Below, one piece after another: positions 1 through 14,060 of a stretch of 64,000 bases of DNA. This DNA is from Syngnathus acus. Lineage: Eukaryota > Chordata > Actinopteri > Syngnathiformes > Syngnathidae. The notes under the pieces are model-generated. The model was not told the origin of the DNA. It searched no databases and was given only the letters and a program-made list of their open reading frames with translations. Each line of letters opens with the position of its first letter. Within the stretch, counting starts at the first letter, position 1. The stretch is from positions 3,210,539 through 3,274,538 of the forward strand of contig NC_051097.1 in the NCBI RefSeq assembly GCF_901709675.1, read 5' to 3'. The translations under genes and the position numbers were made by a program.

Positions 1-2419
1 AAATGTATGAAGTTGTGCTCATAATGCTCACTGAAAGAGATGTCTTTATTATTATTGAAGTAGTAAAGCATTTCTAGTGCCATGAGGCCAACTACGCTTA
101 AGACTACCAAGAGCAACAAAAAACCTTTCATGTGTTGCTGTGTTTTTCTTCTATGAATTTAAAGGAACTGCTTCAACCAACACATTATCCATCTTTTCAT
201 ATGTGTCACTTGCTTGATACGCTACAATTATCTCTTTTTTCTTTACATTTGTGTAAATAGACAAACATTAACTATACTATAAAAGAGGCCTTTTAGTCAC
301 CCCGGTGATTGCTTTCTTGGTGCGTATCCAAGCTACAAGAGAAAAAAAAGGCCATAAAGAGACAGATGGGACAGTGGTAAGGCAGTCGCAGGCGAGACTG
401 CTCAATCAAAGCACAAGCGGGATGAGATTCGGAATTGCAAAGAGCATGACCGAGATAGTTTGAGGGGGGACATGATTCTATTAGTTGACTTGGAGGAATA
501 GGAAGAGGATGGCTGCAAATGATCAGCGCCATCAATGCAACCACTGCTCGATTTAGAACAGCATGTCATGTTAGACAACGCAGCTTCATTATGAAATCGG
601 CTTGTTTGTCTATATGCCGTTTCTGCAAGATGGAGTCAATGGTTTCTTCCCATAGTGATGGAGAAATTATTCTGTTGTTTTTACATGCTGTTAGAATGGC
701 TCATTGGGGATTATTGCTGCTACATCAAAAGTATTATTTTCCATTCTTTGTCAGGCTTTTAGGTCTTGCTGAAAATATTAGAATTTAATACTTCTTTTTC
801 TTTTCATTTTGCAGTCAGACACCATCACAATAGCTAAAGGCTCACAAAACCATGGCGCTTGAAACCCAGAAAATACAGTACAAATGTATTAAAATTTTTA
901 TTGGCTCAAAACAATTCAGACAATGTTGCATTATAATGTGTGGATATGTCCGGGTATTGAGTCAAGACAACGACCCTTCTGGCCCACTCAGCAACACTCA
1001 TTGGCGTCACATCCTCTAGCCGATGAGGTCTGGCCTTCAAAATGAAAACACACGATTTGATCATTTATTGCAGTTTCCCAACTGTCGAATTAACTCACAT
1101 TATTGTGCCATGACGTGATATGATTTATACATTTGCTTACACTTCTCCTGCCAGACTGCTAAAAAAAGATAATCTAAAATGGTCTACCTCACTTAGATTT
1201 ATTTGCCTGCATATGATTCTTACGCCAAAAAACGGTAAAAGTGTGGATTAAGGAGAACGAGGCAATTTTTAATGTTTGATTTCTGTGTGTGCGTTGTAAT
1301 CGACATATAAACGCCCTCTTTGAACCTAAAATATATTCAGAATACTTCAAATTATAACTTGACATTTTGGCGTATACGAGTTGGAATATCATTTATTTTA
1401 TTCATTCTACTGTGTTTATTCCCACATGTGATCTTGCGACGAATTAACAAAACAAACAATCACGTGTGAGTAATTGCTCGCCCCTCCCAGCACGGCTTTT
1501 CTCCTCTCTCCCACTCACATCTTTGTGACTCGTCATCCCCCACTGCTGCGCTGCACTTCCACCGGCTCACTGGAGCCTTTGCCATGTCGCCTTCCTGTTT
1601 CTATGGTGACGAGTAGTGATCTGCATCCAGTGAGTCTTTTGCCTCGGCACTCCTCTTTTGCTTCAGTGACTTTTAAGCATGTCCACTCTCGCATAGGTGC
1701 GAGCCGGATCACACATGCACACTTGCTCACACATCACTAAACAATCACTAAACGGCCTCTAATTCCGGGTTTATTGGCACTCCTTACATGGTGAAGTCTA
1801 GAAATTTTGATGATTAATTTTACAGTCAATATTAACTTGAGGAATTGTTGTAGAGGAATAAAAAATGAATAAACCCTGGATACTGATTACAGAAATTTCC
1901 TCCACACTTACATTGGAATAATGTGAAGGGGTAAATTGAAGAGTTCAACAATGAGTACACCGTTTTGACAATTCTTGGATAATGTGACAGTTAATTTGTG
2001 ATTGAACAATTTAATGGAATACATGGTTAATATATTCCCTTTAAGATGAGGATGGAGTCCTCCTTCTCAGTTGATCATGACAACTAAGAGACATGTCTAT
2101 ACATATAATTGAGAATGGATAGGGCACCACCCCCTCGAGAATTATGTATGTATGTATGTGTACATGTATGTGAGCATATTTTATATGTAAGCTGGTCCTG
2201 CGGCTACACTAGAGCTATCTAATACTGTAGTGTGTTCTCTTATATAATGTCAACATACAGTTATCATTTATCCTGTTATGCATAAAGGAGTGTCAGCTCA
2301 TTTACAATGCTCCCAGTTCATACACCGACTGCTGCAACACAAACAGGTTCTAAGTATAATGCGCTACACCACTACAAACTACAACCACAATAATGAACAT
2401 AAAATATTGCTCCAATAGT

Positions 2420-3081
2420 GGCTACGTTTACATGGACACATTTATTCGGATTAAAACGTTGATCGTAATAAAAATGCTTTATGTACACACCACAATCCAA
2501 TTCTTCTGAAGGGATCAAGCCTATTCCAATCAAGATTTCCATTGAAAAGCCAATCACTTATTCAGACAAACCGCCTTTACCATGCTGTGTTTGTGACATC
2601 GCAAAACGTGTTTCTGTTATTCCTGGAAGCTTCCTTCTCCGTCAGTTCATCATCGCATGCAGAAGAACATACAACTGGCCCCATGTCTTAAAAATCAACA
2701 CGAGCAATCATAAAAGTGTGGTCTGCAGGATACATTGCAGCTCCACTAGAAATTGTTAACTTAATATAACAACGCAAATGGGAAAAATATGCAAAATAAC
2801 ACTAGCAGTTAAAGTAGAACTGGACTGAGTGATTTATTTCTTTTTTTTTTTCTTTTTTTTTTTTACACATAAGTCGCTACGGCTTCTTCTTCTTCTACTG
2901 CTATCTCTGGCATATTTGGTTTATCTGTGGATGTCAAAGTGATTTGTTCCAATAAGTGTAATACATGAATACACATTTCTTAATTGAACCGATATTATTA
3001 GCATCCATCAAAACAGTGCAGCCGATCATAATTTTATTCTGAACTCTTATGGAAGACATTTTGTCCATGTAAACGTAGTCC
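2420..3081 (+). mobile_element. MITE with ctacgtttacatgg ends
   Basis: About 660 bp. ggctacgtttacatggacac near 2420 is mirrored by ttgtccatgtaaacgtagtcc ending at 3081, roughly 19 bp of inverted identity. There is no coding capacity. It includes a T-rich run at about 2840-2865. Target duplication is unclear. Confidence 0.7.
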
Positions 3082-3279
3082 ATTGTCAGTCAAAATGGAA
3101 CATTTCTGAAGGCAACCTTAATACAATTCTTGTATTGGACCTCATTCGATTAAGCCGGATTCTTTTTGGTCCATCATTTCCAAACATATGGCATTTTTGT
3201 TTTTCTGCTGGCGGTATGATTGCCAGCACACACCTGCTCTCCCTCACAAACAGGAGGCTATGGAGCCATTTTGAAACAC

Positions 3280-3319
3280 TAAGCGGTTCAGAAAATAGAT
3301 GGATGGATGGATGGATGAA
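3280..3319 (+). mobile_element. SINE 3' end scrap
   Basis: actaagcggttcagaaaa then a (GATG)n run, identical to the last 40 nt of the SINE family (compare 18473-18510). Upstream sequence does not match, so this is a truncated tail. Confidence 0.5.
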
Positions 3320-3469
3320 TACACAGCCACTTGCTCAGCTAGTGCTAAACCTAAGGCAGCTGCGCACACACTGATTGACACAAACACACGTTATTGTATG
3401 CCACAACATTAACATGCCAACACATGAGCACAGACCGTCTAACGGAGGTCAAGAGCCACAACATCTTAC

Positions 3470-3472
<3 letters not shown>

Positions 3473-3533
<61 letters not shown>
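3473..3533 (+). repeat. (AC)n microsatellite
   Basis: About 30 uninterrupted AC units. Confidence 0.95.
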
Positions 3534-3535
<2 letters not shown>

Positions 3536-5480
3536 GAGTTCATCAATCCAATATTGCTTTCTTGTTATTGAAGCACAGATGTGTCTAGACGAGAGGCTGA
3601 ATGTGTGTCGATGCTGTGCCTTTCCAAAGTCCTCATGAACCTCATTGCAGATTTTGAGTTATGTTACACAAAGTGGAAAAAAGGGCTAGTGTCATCATCC
3701 AGTTGTCTGCCTCATAGCCTAAAAGAGTCGTAGGTTCAAATGTCGGCTCCGACTACTGTGTGGCGTTAACGTGTGAATGACGTGCCCTGGAACGAGTATT
3801 CTTATGTCACAAGAAGGGCCTGAGTCAAAATTTGAACCCAGAACCTCTAAACCGGTGGTCAACGTGATGCCCATGGACACAAGGTAGCTTCCAAGGACCA
3901 CTGGGGAGTAGCTGTGTCCCTGTCCTAAAAATAGGTCACCAGTGATAGGACATTTAAATTCCTTTTTTATTTCTTATTTAAGAATTGTGCATCAAAATAG
4001 TAGCCCTTCACATAAATCAGTACCTGTAAATTAGATCCCTGTTCTAAACTGTGAGGCAGACATTAGTATACAGTGTTTCGCACCAGAATAATCTGTATTA
4101 TTTTTTCATGGTAGTTCAGTTGGTCAGATCTTATTAGAAATACACTGCATCAGATTTGAGGTGCATAACTCAAGAGTCTTCACACAGCATAACAGCAAAG
4201 CTGGTGATAGCTTTACCCGCCAAAAGCTCCCTTAAAGGCTTGCTTCGGCCTTTCCGGTGTTTAAATGGCCCCGCTGAGAAATCAGGTGTTGAGCAACAAC
4301 AGTCACATAGAGATGAAACAATGAAATAGGTTAAGTGCTTCAACAATACTGAGACCCATTGACAGCAATGCAATTTATGCTACATATCACTGTACTGAGC
4401 TTGCTTTCTATTAATTCAATAAAGTTCATTAGAACAATCAATAGTCCTCCCAAGAAACTAACTGTTTATATTCTATGTAACTATTTTTCCATGTAATGTT
4501 GGATTTAACAATAATTTTTGATTTTGTATTGACTTTTACTTATTTGTGTTTTTTTTCTTTTTTTTTACAACAAAAAATATAATTTTGTTTGCATAGCACA
4601 AATGTCAGTGTCTACACACACTGCCTGGCAAACAGACATAAACAAATTCTCTTCTCGACTCTGGCTCCCAGGCACTGTGCCAGATGGTAAATATTAATTG
4701 ATTTGATTCACTCTCACAAGCTTGTGTTCCGTTACTGGTTCTCTTGAAAATGCCTGTTGTTCTCCCACTATCAGATAATTTAAGTCACTATGCTGGTGCT
4801 TCTCAATGCTTACCCTTTGGCCTATTCTTTGCTCACACTAGTCTCCAGTGTCTGTTCAATACTTGGAATGACTTTTTCTATTTAGGCTGGAGGAGACAGT
4901 GAGATAGAAATCTGTTTCATGTTCAGAATTGTTTATTGCAATTGGTATGAGATACAACTGCTCCACTTTATTATTCCTTACCTCTCACCCTAAATCAACT
5001 TTCCTTTTAAGTTACACGACAAGTGGTAAAGAAAATGGATAGATAGATTCCAGGAATAAAATCCGATCAAGTAACTGGGGGAAAGGAAAGTAATTGTGCA
5101 TCACTTTACCTTTTTACACATACTATATTATAAGGGGTGGGTAAAAAAAATCACAGATTTTTTACTTCTGGGACCTTGTCGTGTGCTGTGAACTGTGACA
5201 CATTTTTAAATGGGTGAGGGAGGAGACATGAATCAGATAGTCAAGGGAATCTTAAAAGTACATTTTTAAAAATGATGACCTCACCTTCTACATTAGTTTG
5301 ACAACATTTCTTTTTTTCTTTTGGAAGCTAAACCGGAAATAATGATCTCTTTCCTCCTCCATTAAAACACACTCTTTATCTGTACAACTCTTTTGCCTCA
5401 TTTTTATTGGTTATCAACAAAAAAATGACACTTGTAATTTGGATAATAAATCAGCTTGGCTGATGTATCTTTCCCATCAG

Positions 5481-5534
5481 TCCATCCATCCGTCCGTCTG
5501 TCCGTCCATCCGTCCGTCCATCTGTCCATCCATT
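5481..5534 (+). repeat. (CCRT)n tetranucleotide tract
   Basis: Mixed ccat, ccgt and ctgt units; possibly the detached tail of a reverse-strand SINE. Confidence 0.8.
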
Positions 5535-6900
5535 CAGCCATCTTCTTTTAGGTAACACAGTCCATTCTTAAAAGGACTAAGCCTCAAACCCGACAATTCC
5601 GCTTCTCGTATCATTGAGTGACAAAGAATGGGTCCCAAAACATCATGAAGACAAAATGGGTTGCGATTTGCACACCTGAGTGAAGCGCGATAAGCGTCAG
5701 TGTCACTGTCTGGGTTGAGCGTACATGTGATGTGCTCCACCGTGCATTAGTAACTCTGTGGTGAGGCTTCCCGCTCTCTCTTCAGCTCCACTTCACCAAC
5801 ATAATAACATTACAACATAGGCGAAGAGTGGGATGGAAGGAGGAAGGCTTACATCACAAAAGATGAGCCACAGACATGTTTTGTTGTGCACATGTGGATG
5901 ATAATTCAAGTTTATGATCCTGTGTGCTCAAGTAGTGCCTCTTCTCTTGATTGGATGGTATGAGGTAGTATAAATGTGACGGTTCTGACATTGTTGCATG
6001 CATCCATCCATGATTGTGTGAAAAACAGAAAGAAGTGACAGAAAATGTAAACTAACCATTGTCAACATTTTTTTATTCTATTGCTAATGGATGCACCATC
6101 ATGCAAAGTCTAAATATAACTAATGTTCTACTCTTCCCATGTTCTCCAAAAACAAACTTTTAAACTCATGTTATCATGAGAAAATTTAAAATGCATCTTC
6201 GTGTTACAGAAAATATATTGGAAACTGGAAAGTTAGCAAATCTGAGCTTTGTGTTGACTTCCCAGCACTGTCCGCAATATAACCTGCTTATTTTACCACA
6301 AATGCATCAAAATCCATCACATCTTGAACCCAAAACCTCATAATGGCCAAGATACTACTGTCTGTACATCCCAGAGTCAATTTATAAAACCAGAAAGGCG
6401 CTCAATAGAGCACAGACTTTCAGCAAGGTGGCGTGTTTGAATATCAACACAATGGCAAGCCAATACAAATAAGTGTGTAGACCTACTGCACACTTTATTG
6501 GGTACACTTAACAATTTGAATGATTATGATCCAATTACACGACACCGGAATACTTTTATTCAGATATTCTTATATAATATGTCTGCGGTGGTGTAGAACT
6601 CTATACTCAGAGATACATTTTGGATACCTTATATACATTATATGGCCATCTGACTGTCAAATCCAACTCCTCATTTTGATATTGTTCTTGAGAATGTTCA
6701 GATGTGTGCAGTGGCTGTATTTGGACATTTTGGATAAATTACAAAAAAGTTGTTATAAAGCTTCCAAAAGCACACAAGCCACAAATGATCATAATATAGT
6801 AATGAACATTTGTTTGCATTATTATCTGTTGAAGCAATGGGTGAAGCTATCGACAGATCGGCTCTGATCATGAGGCAATGATAACAGTCCAACCTGGCTG

Positions 6901-7848
6901 ACCCAAAAATATTCCATCCATCCATCCATCCATCCATCCATCCATCCGTCCGTCCGTCCGTCCGTCCGTCCGTCCGTCCGTCCGTCCGTCCGTCCGTCCG
7001 TCCGTCCGTCCGTCCGTCCATCCATCCATCCATCCATCCATCCATCCATCCATCCATTGTCTGTACTGCTTGTCCCCACATCGGTCGCGGGCGTGCTGGA
7101 GCCTATCTCAGCTGTCATCGGGCAGTAGACGGGGGACACGCTGAACCGGTTGCCACCCAACTACAGGGCATACAGAAACAAACAACCCTCCGCACTCATA
7201 CTTGTAACGGGAACAGACGAACAGGACAACCAAATGCGATACACTGTTTATTTGGGAAATGAGGCGATCGGCGTAGTGCTCATTGGGTAAGACGGAGTCG
7301 TGGTCAGTAATCGGGCGTTCGGTCAGTGCTGGTGGCATTGGGGCTTGATCGTTGGACAGGTGCTTGGTCAGGGCTGGCGGCGTTCGGGCTTGGTCAGTCA
7401 GTACACGGAAACAGGTCGGCATCAAGAGCAACAAGGCACAGAGCAAGAGCACGGATGGGTAGCATACTGGGATGAACTGACAAAGACTGACTGGTGTATG
7501 GCGTTTAAATAGTGGACCGGTGAAGGACAAGAACAGTCGTGGGTGATTGGCTTGATATAAGGGCGTGGCCGTGAATGCTATCCATGGTGACTGAGCGGCT
7601 GATGACAGGTGGCATAGCACATGACCGCACTCACACCTACGGGCAATTTGGAGTGCTCAATCAGCCTACAATGCAGGTTTTTGGGAAGTGAGAGGAAACC
7701 GGAGTGCCCAGAGAAAACCCACGCAGGCACGGGGAGAACATGTAAACTCCACACAGGGAGGGCTGTAGGTAGAATCGAATCCACACCCTCTGAACTGTGA
7801 GGCAGACTTGCTAACCAGTGCTCCACCGTGCCGCCACCCAAAAATATT
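6901..7848 (-). mobile_element. SINE copy 1, full length, with nested insertion
   Basis: Reverse-strand copy of the family also at 11698, 18140 and 55129. A perfect 13-bp duplication, ACCCAAAAATATT, flanks it (6901-6913 and 7836-7848). On the minus strand it opens with GGCGGCACGGTGG and a box-B-like GATTC block near 7776-7780, and ends in a (GGAT)/(GGAC) tail (6914-7056) about 140 bp long. It is split by an insertion at 7199-7624. Confidence 0.9.
7199..7624 (-). mobile_element. 426-bp insertion nested in SINE copy 1
   Basis: A perfect 9-bp repeat CCGCACTCA (7190-7198 and 7625-7633) brackets it, and the flanking SINE halves are continuous with the family sequence. Read on the minus strand it has a TATA-like ctatttaaacg (about 7502-7512) and an AATAAA about 255 nt later (near 7248), as a solo LTR would. 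It lacks TG..CA ends and the duplication is long for an LTR, so its class is open. Confidence 0.7.
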
Positions 7849-8458
7849 GTGTTTGTTTTTTGGGAAAGTCCCGTTAGAAGTTTCAACTCACGGCTGAACT
7901 TCACCTACCTCCGGGATTCTGGAGGACATTGAATCTGAATGTATCATACTCCGTGCCCCCATTGTCTAGGCGTCCGACGGGAGCTGTGACCACAAAAGCG
8001 GTCAGAGCCTGTCATGGCGGTAATCTCAGAACCCGTTGGTGAAAACCAGCAATTAAGGATACCATCAAGCTGAAGAAGGCGTTTTATTGGGCTTTTCTGG
8101 CCTGTGGGACTCCGAAGGGTATCAGCTGACCAAGAGCTAACTTTGATGGTTGCTAATGAGAAGAAGGCTGATTAGTTTATTGTTGATAGCTCCCAGTCTT
8201 ATATCGACATTGTGATTTGTGGGTGGGTGATGTTCAGAACTGAGCTAACCACAGAGGTTCATTTTCAGCATTGATTAGCTGTTGCCTGAATGCGTGTGTG
8301 CGTGCGTGTGCGCACGTGTGTGTATCCTAGCTGGAATGCAATGTCACTGATTATGTTTAACCATATATCCAACATGAGAGGAAGAATCTCAAGAAGGTCT
8401 GCTGCATCATTTTTCGGCAATATCTTAGCAATACCTTTAATAAATACTACTCTAACTT

Positions 8459-8597
8459 AAAAGTACAGCAAAATTATGCAAAACAAGTAAGTAGAACATG
8501 CATGATAAAATTTAATTATTGTGGATAACATAAAAGTACAGCAAAATTATGCAAAACAAGTAGAACATGCATGATAAAATTTAATTATTGTGGATAT
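8459..8597 (+). repeat. tandem duplication, about 70 bp
   Basis: Two units starting aaaagtacagcaaaattatg and ending attattgtggata, differing by a 4-nt gtaa present only in the first. Confidence 0.9.
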
Positions 8598-8763
8598 TTT
8601 ACACTCGGGATGACCAACTCTGGTTCTTTTACGGCCACTATCCTGCCTCTTTTTGATGTTTCTCTTTGCTGACAGACCTGATTCAAATGATCGACTGATG
8701 AGCAAGTGCTTCAGAAGCCTGATAACAATCCTGACCAAACCTAAAACAAAATAATTAAAAATG

Positions 8764-8802
<39 letters not shown>
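8764..8802 (+). repeat. (AAAT)n microsatellite
   Basis: About ten aaat units. Confidence 0.9.
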
Positions 8803-8803
<1 letters not shown>

Positions 8804-8898
8804 CTGCCTTTTCACCTAAAAATTATTTTAACTTTTCCCCATACTGTATATTATTATTGGGCTAGATGTCTGTAAAGATTCATTTGTGGTGTTGTGAT

Positions 8899-9574
8899 CA
8901 GGGCCGGTTCTAGGAATGCACATAAGAGGGGGGTCAGAAATGTGAAGGGGGCAGTCAGAAATGTGAAGGGGGCATGTTTTTTTACACATTTTTAACACTG
9001 TTAGTGTTTTCTTCACGGCAGTTGTTAGCTGTGTGTCCAGATCTCAACCTGGAGAAGTGGATTGCACTCTGTCAGGCCTCTACACTAAGACCTGTCCAGC
9101 TTGGGTGTCCCACCTGAAGATTAAAGCTTCTGCTGGTATAGCTCTTAGGCACGCAAACCCCCTGACCACAATAAGGTGGCAATCTCTCAGGGGGTGGGAC
9201 ATATAATATGAATGTTATATTAACTATTATTTGAGTTGTCGTTAATCATTAGTTATATCACGGGTCGCTACGACGAGTTTAGTGGAGTTTTTACTGCTTC
9301 TTCCAACTCCTACCGCGCTGACTGTAACCTGACACTCTCTGGCTGCGTCTTGCCTCATTTGCATACTCACAGTGATTGGATGTTTACGGAGGGGCGGGGA
9401 GTCCTGACAGCAGGCTGTGTGAGGGAGGACACACACTGCACCGACATGAGAGAAGAGTGATTAACGTGTGTTTCTATCAGCGGATGTTTCACTTCTATAA
9501 GTTTGATTCGAGGGGGCAGGACATCTGTTTGCGGGGGCGTTGCCCCCTCTTGCCCCTGCGTAGAGCCGGCACTG
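8899..9574 (+). mobile_element. hAT-like non-autonomous element
   Basis: 676 bp with a perfect 8-bp duplication GTTGTGAT (8891-8898 and 9575-9582), the size hAT transposons make. Ends are inverted: CAGGGCCGGTTCT on the left, agagccggcactg on the right. No transposase frame is present. A short internal direct repeat of tcagaaatgtgaagggggca lies at about 8933-8974. Confidence 0.85.
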
Positions 9575-11697
9575 GTTGTGATGCATTTTTCTCCCCAATG
9601 GCATATGAATTTTTGTATGAATTAGTAAATGTGTGGCTTTATAAGCGCTTAGGACACTGTATGGTATAGATAAAGTGTTTTGTTAGTGCACACCACTTAC
9701 CATTTATTTACTTTTTGTATTGAAGAACATAGTATATAATAAAGTTTAAAAACTTACAATCAAAACTGAAAATTGTTGTTATATTCTGTTGCTTTCTTTA
9801 TCCTTATGGTACATTTATTTCTAGAAAATAAGTGAGGTATTATATTCCCAATCATGAGTAAAGAGTTGTTTTTATCTTTATTCGGAGGACTTGGATGAAA
9901 TTTGCTGTTTGCCATGTGTGCTGAAAAATTACATTTGTCTACAGTGACTAAATTAATTTGCATAGATCAGATCCGCCGTCACCCGGAAAAGACTGCATGC
10001 CTGAAGCGGAGCAAATTTCATTTGGCCTCACGTCACTTAATTCTTTTTTCTCAGTCACATCCCATGACTGATTTCCAGGAACCACAAATTCCCATTGCCT
10101 TTTGATGTCTACAGCTGTTTATCCATGGACCTTGGAATACCACCTGAAAGAAACTCGGAATCAATTAACATTAGGTTCATATGCACACTTTATAAATTAG
10201 AAATTAGATAAATTAGATTAGTTCACATTCAGCTCTCTTGGCTGAGTGAGGGTGGACATTGTGTGTCAAAGTTAATGTTACGGCAAAATTTTTGAAACTC
10301 TCTGGAAATAAATGTCCAGGCCCACCCACTTGAGACTGTAATACACAATTTAACACATACAAACATACATAATCTCACTTGAGTGATTTAAAAGAGAGTG
10401 TATTATCTTGGCATGAGTCACTCTTCCTCAGAGAGCTCTTTTATAAACAGCGTTATTGAGACACAGCTCCGTCATTTAGATTCATAAAGGTATTAGCATT
10501 AGTATTTTTATTTTATTTTTTTTTGCTTTTTTTTGTGGTGTGTAACGTAGGTTAATCAGGTTTCTAACTGCATGAGCAATGTACTTTTCATTCGCTTTTA
10601 AACCCAATTAAAAATAATGGGGTCCACTTGGATGAAAATGATCATCTCAAGATGAAAATAAAGAGTCCCACAAGAAATATTATCTTGAATATAAATGAAC
10701 TACAAGGCAGTACTTATCACAACTTTGAATCTTGTTTGTAATATAATCCACTTTTAAGCCTCGTTACTCATTATTAAAAACTTTCAATTTAATACCACAT
10801 GATGAACCCCCCCCCCAAAAAAAGTAGAACATCAAGAATATTTCTACTGAGTGGGAAGTGACATTAGCGATGAGTTTATGGCGCTGAGTATGATAACAGA
10901 AAGTGTAAAATCTCGAGACATTTCATCTTATGTTACATATCATAAAATTTCTCGCCTCTGTCTTGGATAAATAAACAAATAAAACTTCAATAACAATATA
11001 TTTACTGTCTGACTTTATATTAATCCCACTTTGTATGTTTGTGTTGGTGTGTGTGAGTTCACATCTCACCTTCCTTTATTACTTGTGTTCTGACTTTATT
11101 CCTCTACAGCAGTGGTTTGCAATGTCGTTGTCCGTAGTCCTGTAGTTTCTAGTTCACGTAGTCATAAAAATAAATCTTCTCTCATATCCTTTGACAAAAC
11201 AAAAACATGCTTGGCAGGTTAAATTGGCTACTTTGGTCTTTGTCGTGAATGTGAGAATGAATGTTTTATGTTTATACTTGTTCTTTGACTGACTGGCTGA
11301 CTCCTGTGTACCCGTGCCTCTCCCAAATTCAGCTGGGATAAATTGCAGCTCATCCATGGATGGATGCATAAATATAATTATTATATTAATCATTTTTTAT
11401 CTCAGTTTAGAACAGTGCCTTCTAATAAAAATCTATTCTTCCAATTTGTTCTCCCTGCAATGACTGGCAGGACAATTCTTCAACCTTTATTAACATACAG
11501 AGCGAGCTCAATGCGGTTTTGAGTGTGACTTTTTGTAGACCTCACAGACCAAATTAATTTATAAAAATGAATTTAATAAATTACTTTTCCCCAAGCAACT
11601 ATATAACGTAATGGCTTTTTCTACAGTGGTCATTTGACTGCTTTTACTTGGCTTCTGTAATATCCCTAACTGATATTATATTAACATGATTTTGTTA

Positions 11698-12064
11698 GGC
11701 GGCACGGTGGGGCACTGGTTAGCACGTTCGCCTCACAGTTAGGTAGGTGCGGGTTTGATTCCACCCCCGGCCCTCCCTGCGTGCAGTTTGCATGTTCTCC
11801 CCGTGGCCGCGTGGGTTTTCTCCGGCCACTCCGGTTTCCTCCCACATCCCAAAAAAATGCTTGGTAGGCCGATTGAGCACTCCAAATTGCCCCTAGGATG
11901 TGGACGGTTGTTCGTCTCTGTGTGCCCTGCGATTGGCTGGCAAACGGTTCAGGGTGTCCCCTACCTACTGCCCAATGACTGCTGGGTTAGGCTCCAGCAC
12001 GCCCGTGACCCCCGTGGGGACAAGTGGTACAGAGGATGGATGGATGGATGGATGGCTGGATGTT
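11698..12064 (+). mobile_element. SINE copy 2, full length
   Basis: Starts GGCGGCACGGTGGGGCACTG, with an A-box-like TGGTTAGCACG and a B-box-like GGTTTGATTCC, and ends in (GGAT)n. TGATTTT flanks both sides (11687-11693 and 12065-12071); an imperfect match extends it. The open frames crossing it are not genes. Confidence 0.85.
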
Positions 12065-12640
12065 TGATTTTAGTAGTTTATCAGTTTTCTAATCATGATT
12101 AAATAGGACATACAAGCACACCTACCTGTTTCTTAAAACATGTTTGTGAACGAGCTGTTCAAGATTCAAGAGTTTTTTATTCGCCATGTTTGGGCGTGCC
12201 AAACAAGGAATTTGACTTCGGTAAATCACACCCTTTGTTCAACATTTAGGTGACTAACAACACTCAGGACATGTGAAAAATGGCAAATATTCTCAAACAT
12301 CCCCTGATCTTAAACTCCCAAAAGGGCAAGGAAAAACTCAAAATTAAAATTCTGATTATCCTACATGGCACATAATAATAAGTGCCCCCGCACCGAGTTC
12401 CTGCGCTCATGATTTGACGGCAAGGCTGGGTGAAGATGTGCCAGGCAGGGCGTATCAAACTGGAATCATGGCTGTACAACAGCAGCCATGTTTGATGGCA
12501 AGTAACTCTGGCAACTACAATGACTTCCGCCATCCTCATGTGCATTGTGGCCTCTCCTGCCTATATCACGGCTGTCTGCTCGTATCACATTAAGATAGGG
12601 CTGCAACACACACACACGTGCACAAACAAACAAGCATGCA

Positions 12641-12643
<3 letters not shown>

Positions 12644-12736
<93 letters not shown>

Positions 12737-12742
12737 CACAAA
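12644..12742 (+). repeat. (CA)n microsatellite
   Basis: About 100 nt of ca with one cg interruption near the 3' end. Confidence 0.95.
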
Positions 12743-13737
12743 CAGGATGTGACTGTGAACTGATGATTAGCTTTCTCATTTCCTGTATGTCTAATTGGCA
12801 TGAAATGGCGATTTTCTGCATTGTGTTACGGTTCGTCTCCACAAAGCTGTGTAAGCAGAAAAAAAAAACTTTTGTATTTATTACTTGTTCCACCACAATT
12901 AGTGAAAGCTTTCAAAAATGTATGGGCGTTGGTAGTAAAGTCCATTGAACAGATAATATGTAACAGGTGTTGGGAAAAAATATATAATTGAAGAGAGAGC
13001 AGCATTTTAATGACGATCATATTACAATTTTTATTTCTATTTATTAAAAAATAGACTTGTATTGCTCTGTTTAATATTTTTCACACTTTTTAAGTAATTC
13101 AGCCCGCCTGCTTTCCTTGTTGTTGTTTTTTAAATTATGTATCCGTTATAGTTTAGACTCTAAACACATTGTAATTTGTGAAGTTTTTTTTTTCTCTCTC
13201 TCAACCCCTCTGTCAATTTATACCTCAGTTTGGTAATCACTGATGTATTTGATGAATATCAACACTTTCATTGAAATAATAATAGTGCAGCCTTAATTTT
13301 ACTTTTGCATACCTACTTATTTTAAAAAAGGTTGTTTACAATGTTTTCACTGTTGTACTTAAGCAACAGAGGGAAGTGACGCGCCGTTGTGTACTTGATA
13401 GACGATACAATCACACTCCATATTTCCGGTGCTGCTGTCTGGCCCGCATGGACATATTGCAGTGATGATAAAGGAATATTAAAAGTCATACAGCTCCTTC
13501 TTCTGATGAATCTTTGCCCAGACTGTCTGTCGACACAGCCATCAAGTCAGCCCTGTGTGCACCCATGCATGCAAACATACACAAGCATGCACTTAACAGG
13601 ACAAAGTATGTTATTGATTTTTGAATTGCAATAGTTGGGGGGGGTAATTGACTTGCCTTCAATGCCCACTTTTAATACCTGCATCTCTGTCCTGGTCAGA
13701 AGTACTTTATGTATTTTAAGTGACATTTACCGTAATT

Positions 13738-14060
13738 TTCACACAATAAGACACTACATTTTGCACAAGCTTTGAACCCTGCAATTTATAGTCTGGTGCA
13801 GTTTATTTTTGGATTTTTTTTTTTATGATAATGTAAGAGGATTTGTTTTGGGAATACAGATAATAGAAATGAAGACATTTCATTTAGAGAAGCATGAGAA
13901 GACAAAAGCGCTTCTGTCGAAAGTACTTAGCACTGTCTTCATCAGACTGTCATGTAAAGAGTTCCCTGTCTAATCCTGTTTTTTACTGGTGCGGCTTATA
14001 TTTGAACAAAACAGGAGTTTGCCTTAATTAAGTGCGTATTATAATCCAGAAATTATGGTA
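13738..14060 (+). mobile_element. eroded MITE of the same family
   Basis: About 323 bp from taccgtaattttcacaca to taatccagaaattatggta. The ends are inverted but diverged, and a ggtgcggcttatatttg block survives inside. Confidence 0.6.

Noticed and set aside
805-835. Acceptor-like cttttcattttgcag near the window start
   Set aside because: The following sequence matches no part of Cav2.2 and reaches no suitable donor. Exon 3 was not found here.
6822-7160. Minus-strand frames with DGWM and DGRT repeats
   Set aside because: They translate the (CCAT)/(CCGT) tail of SINE copy 1.
7108-7620. Minus-strand 170-codon open frame
   Set aside because: It spans the SINE-insert junction, has no recognisable domain and no conserved start. 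It is chance coding in repeat DNA.
12520-12948. Overlapping frames on both strands rich in TH or CV repeats
   Set aside because: They are translations of the (CA)n tract at 12644-12742.
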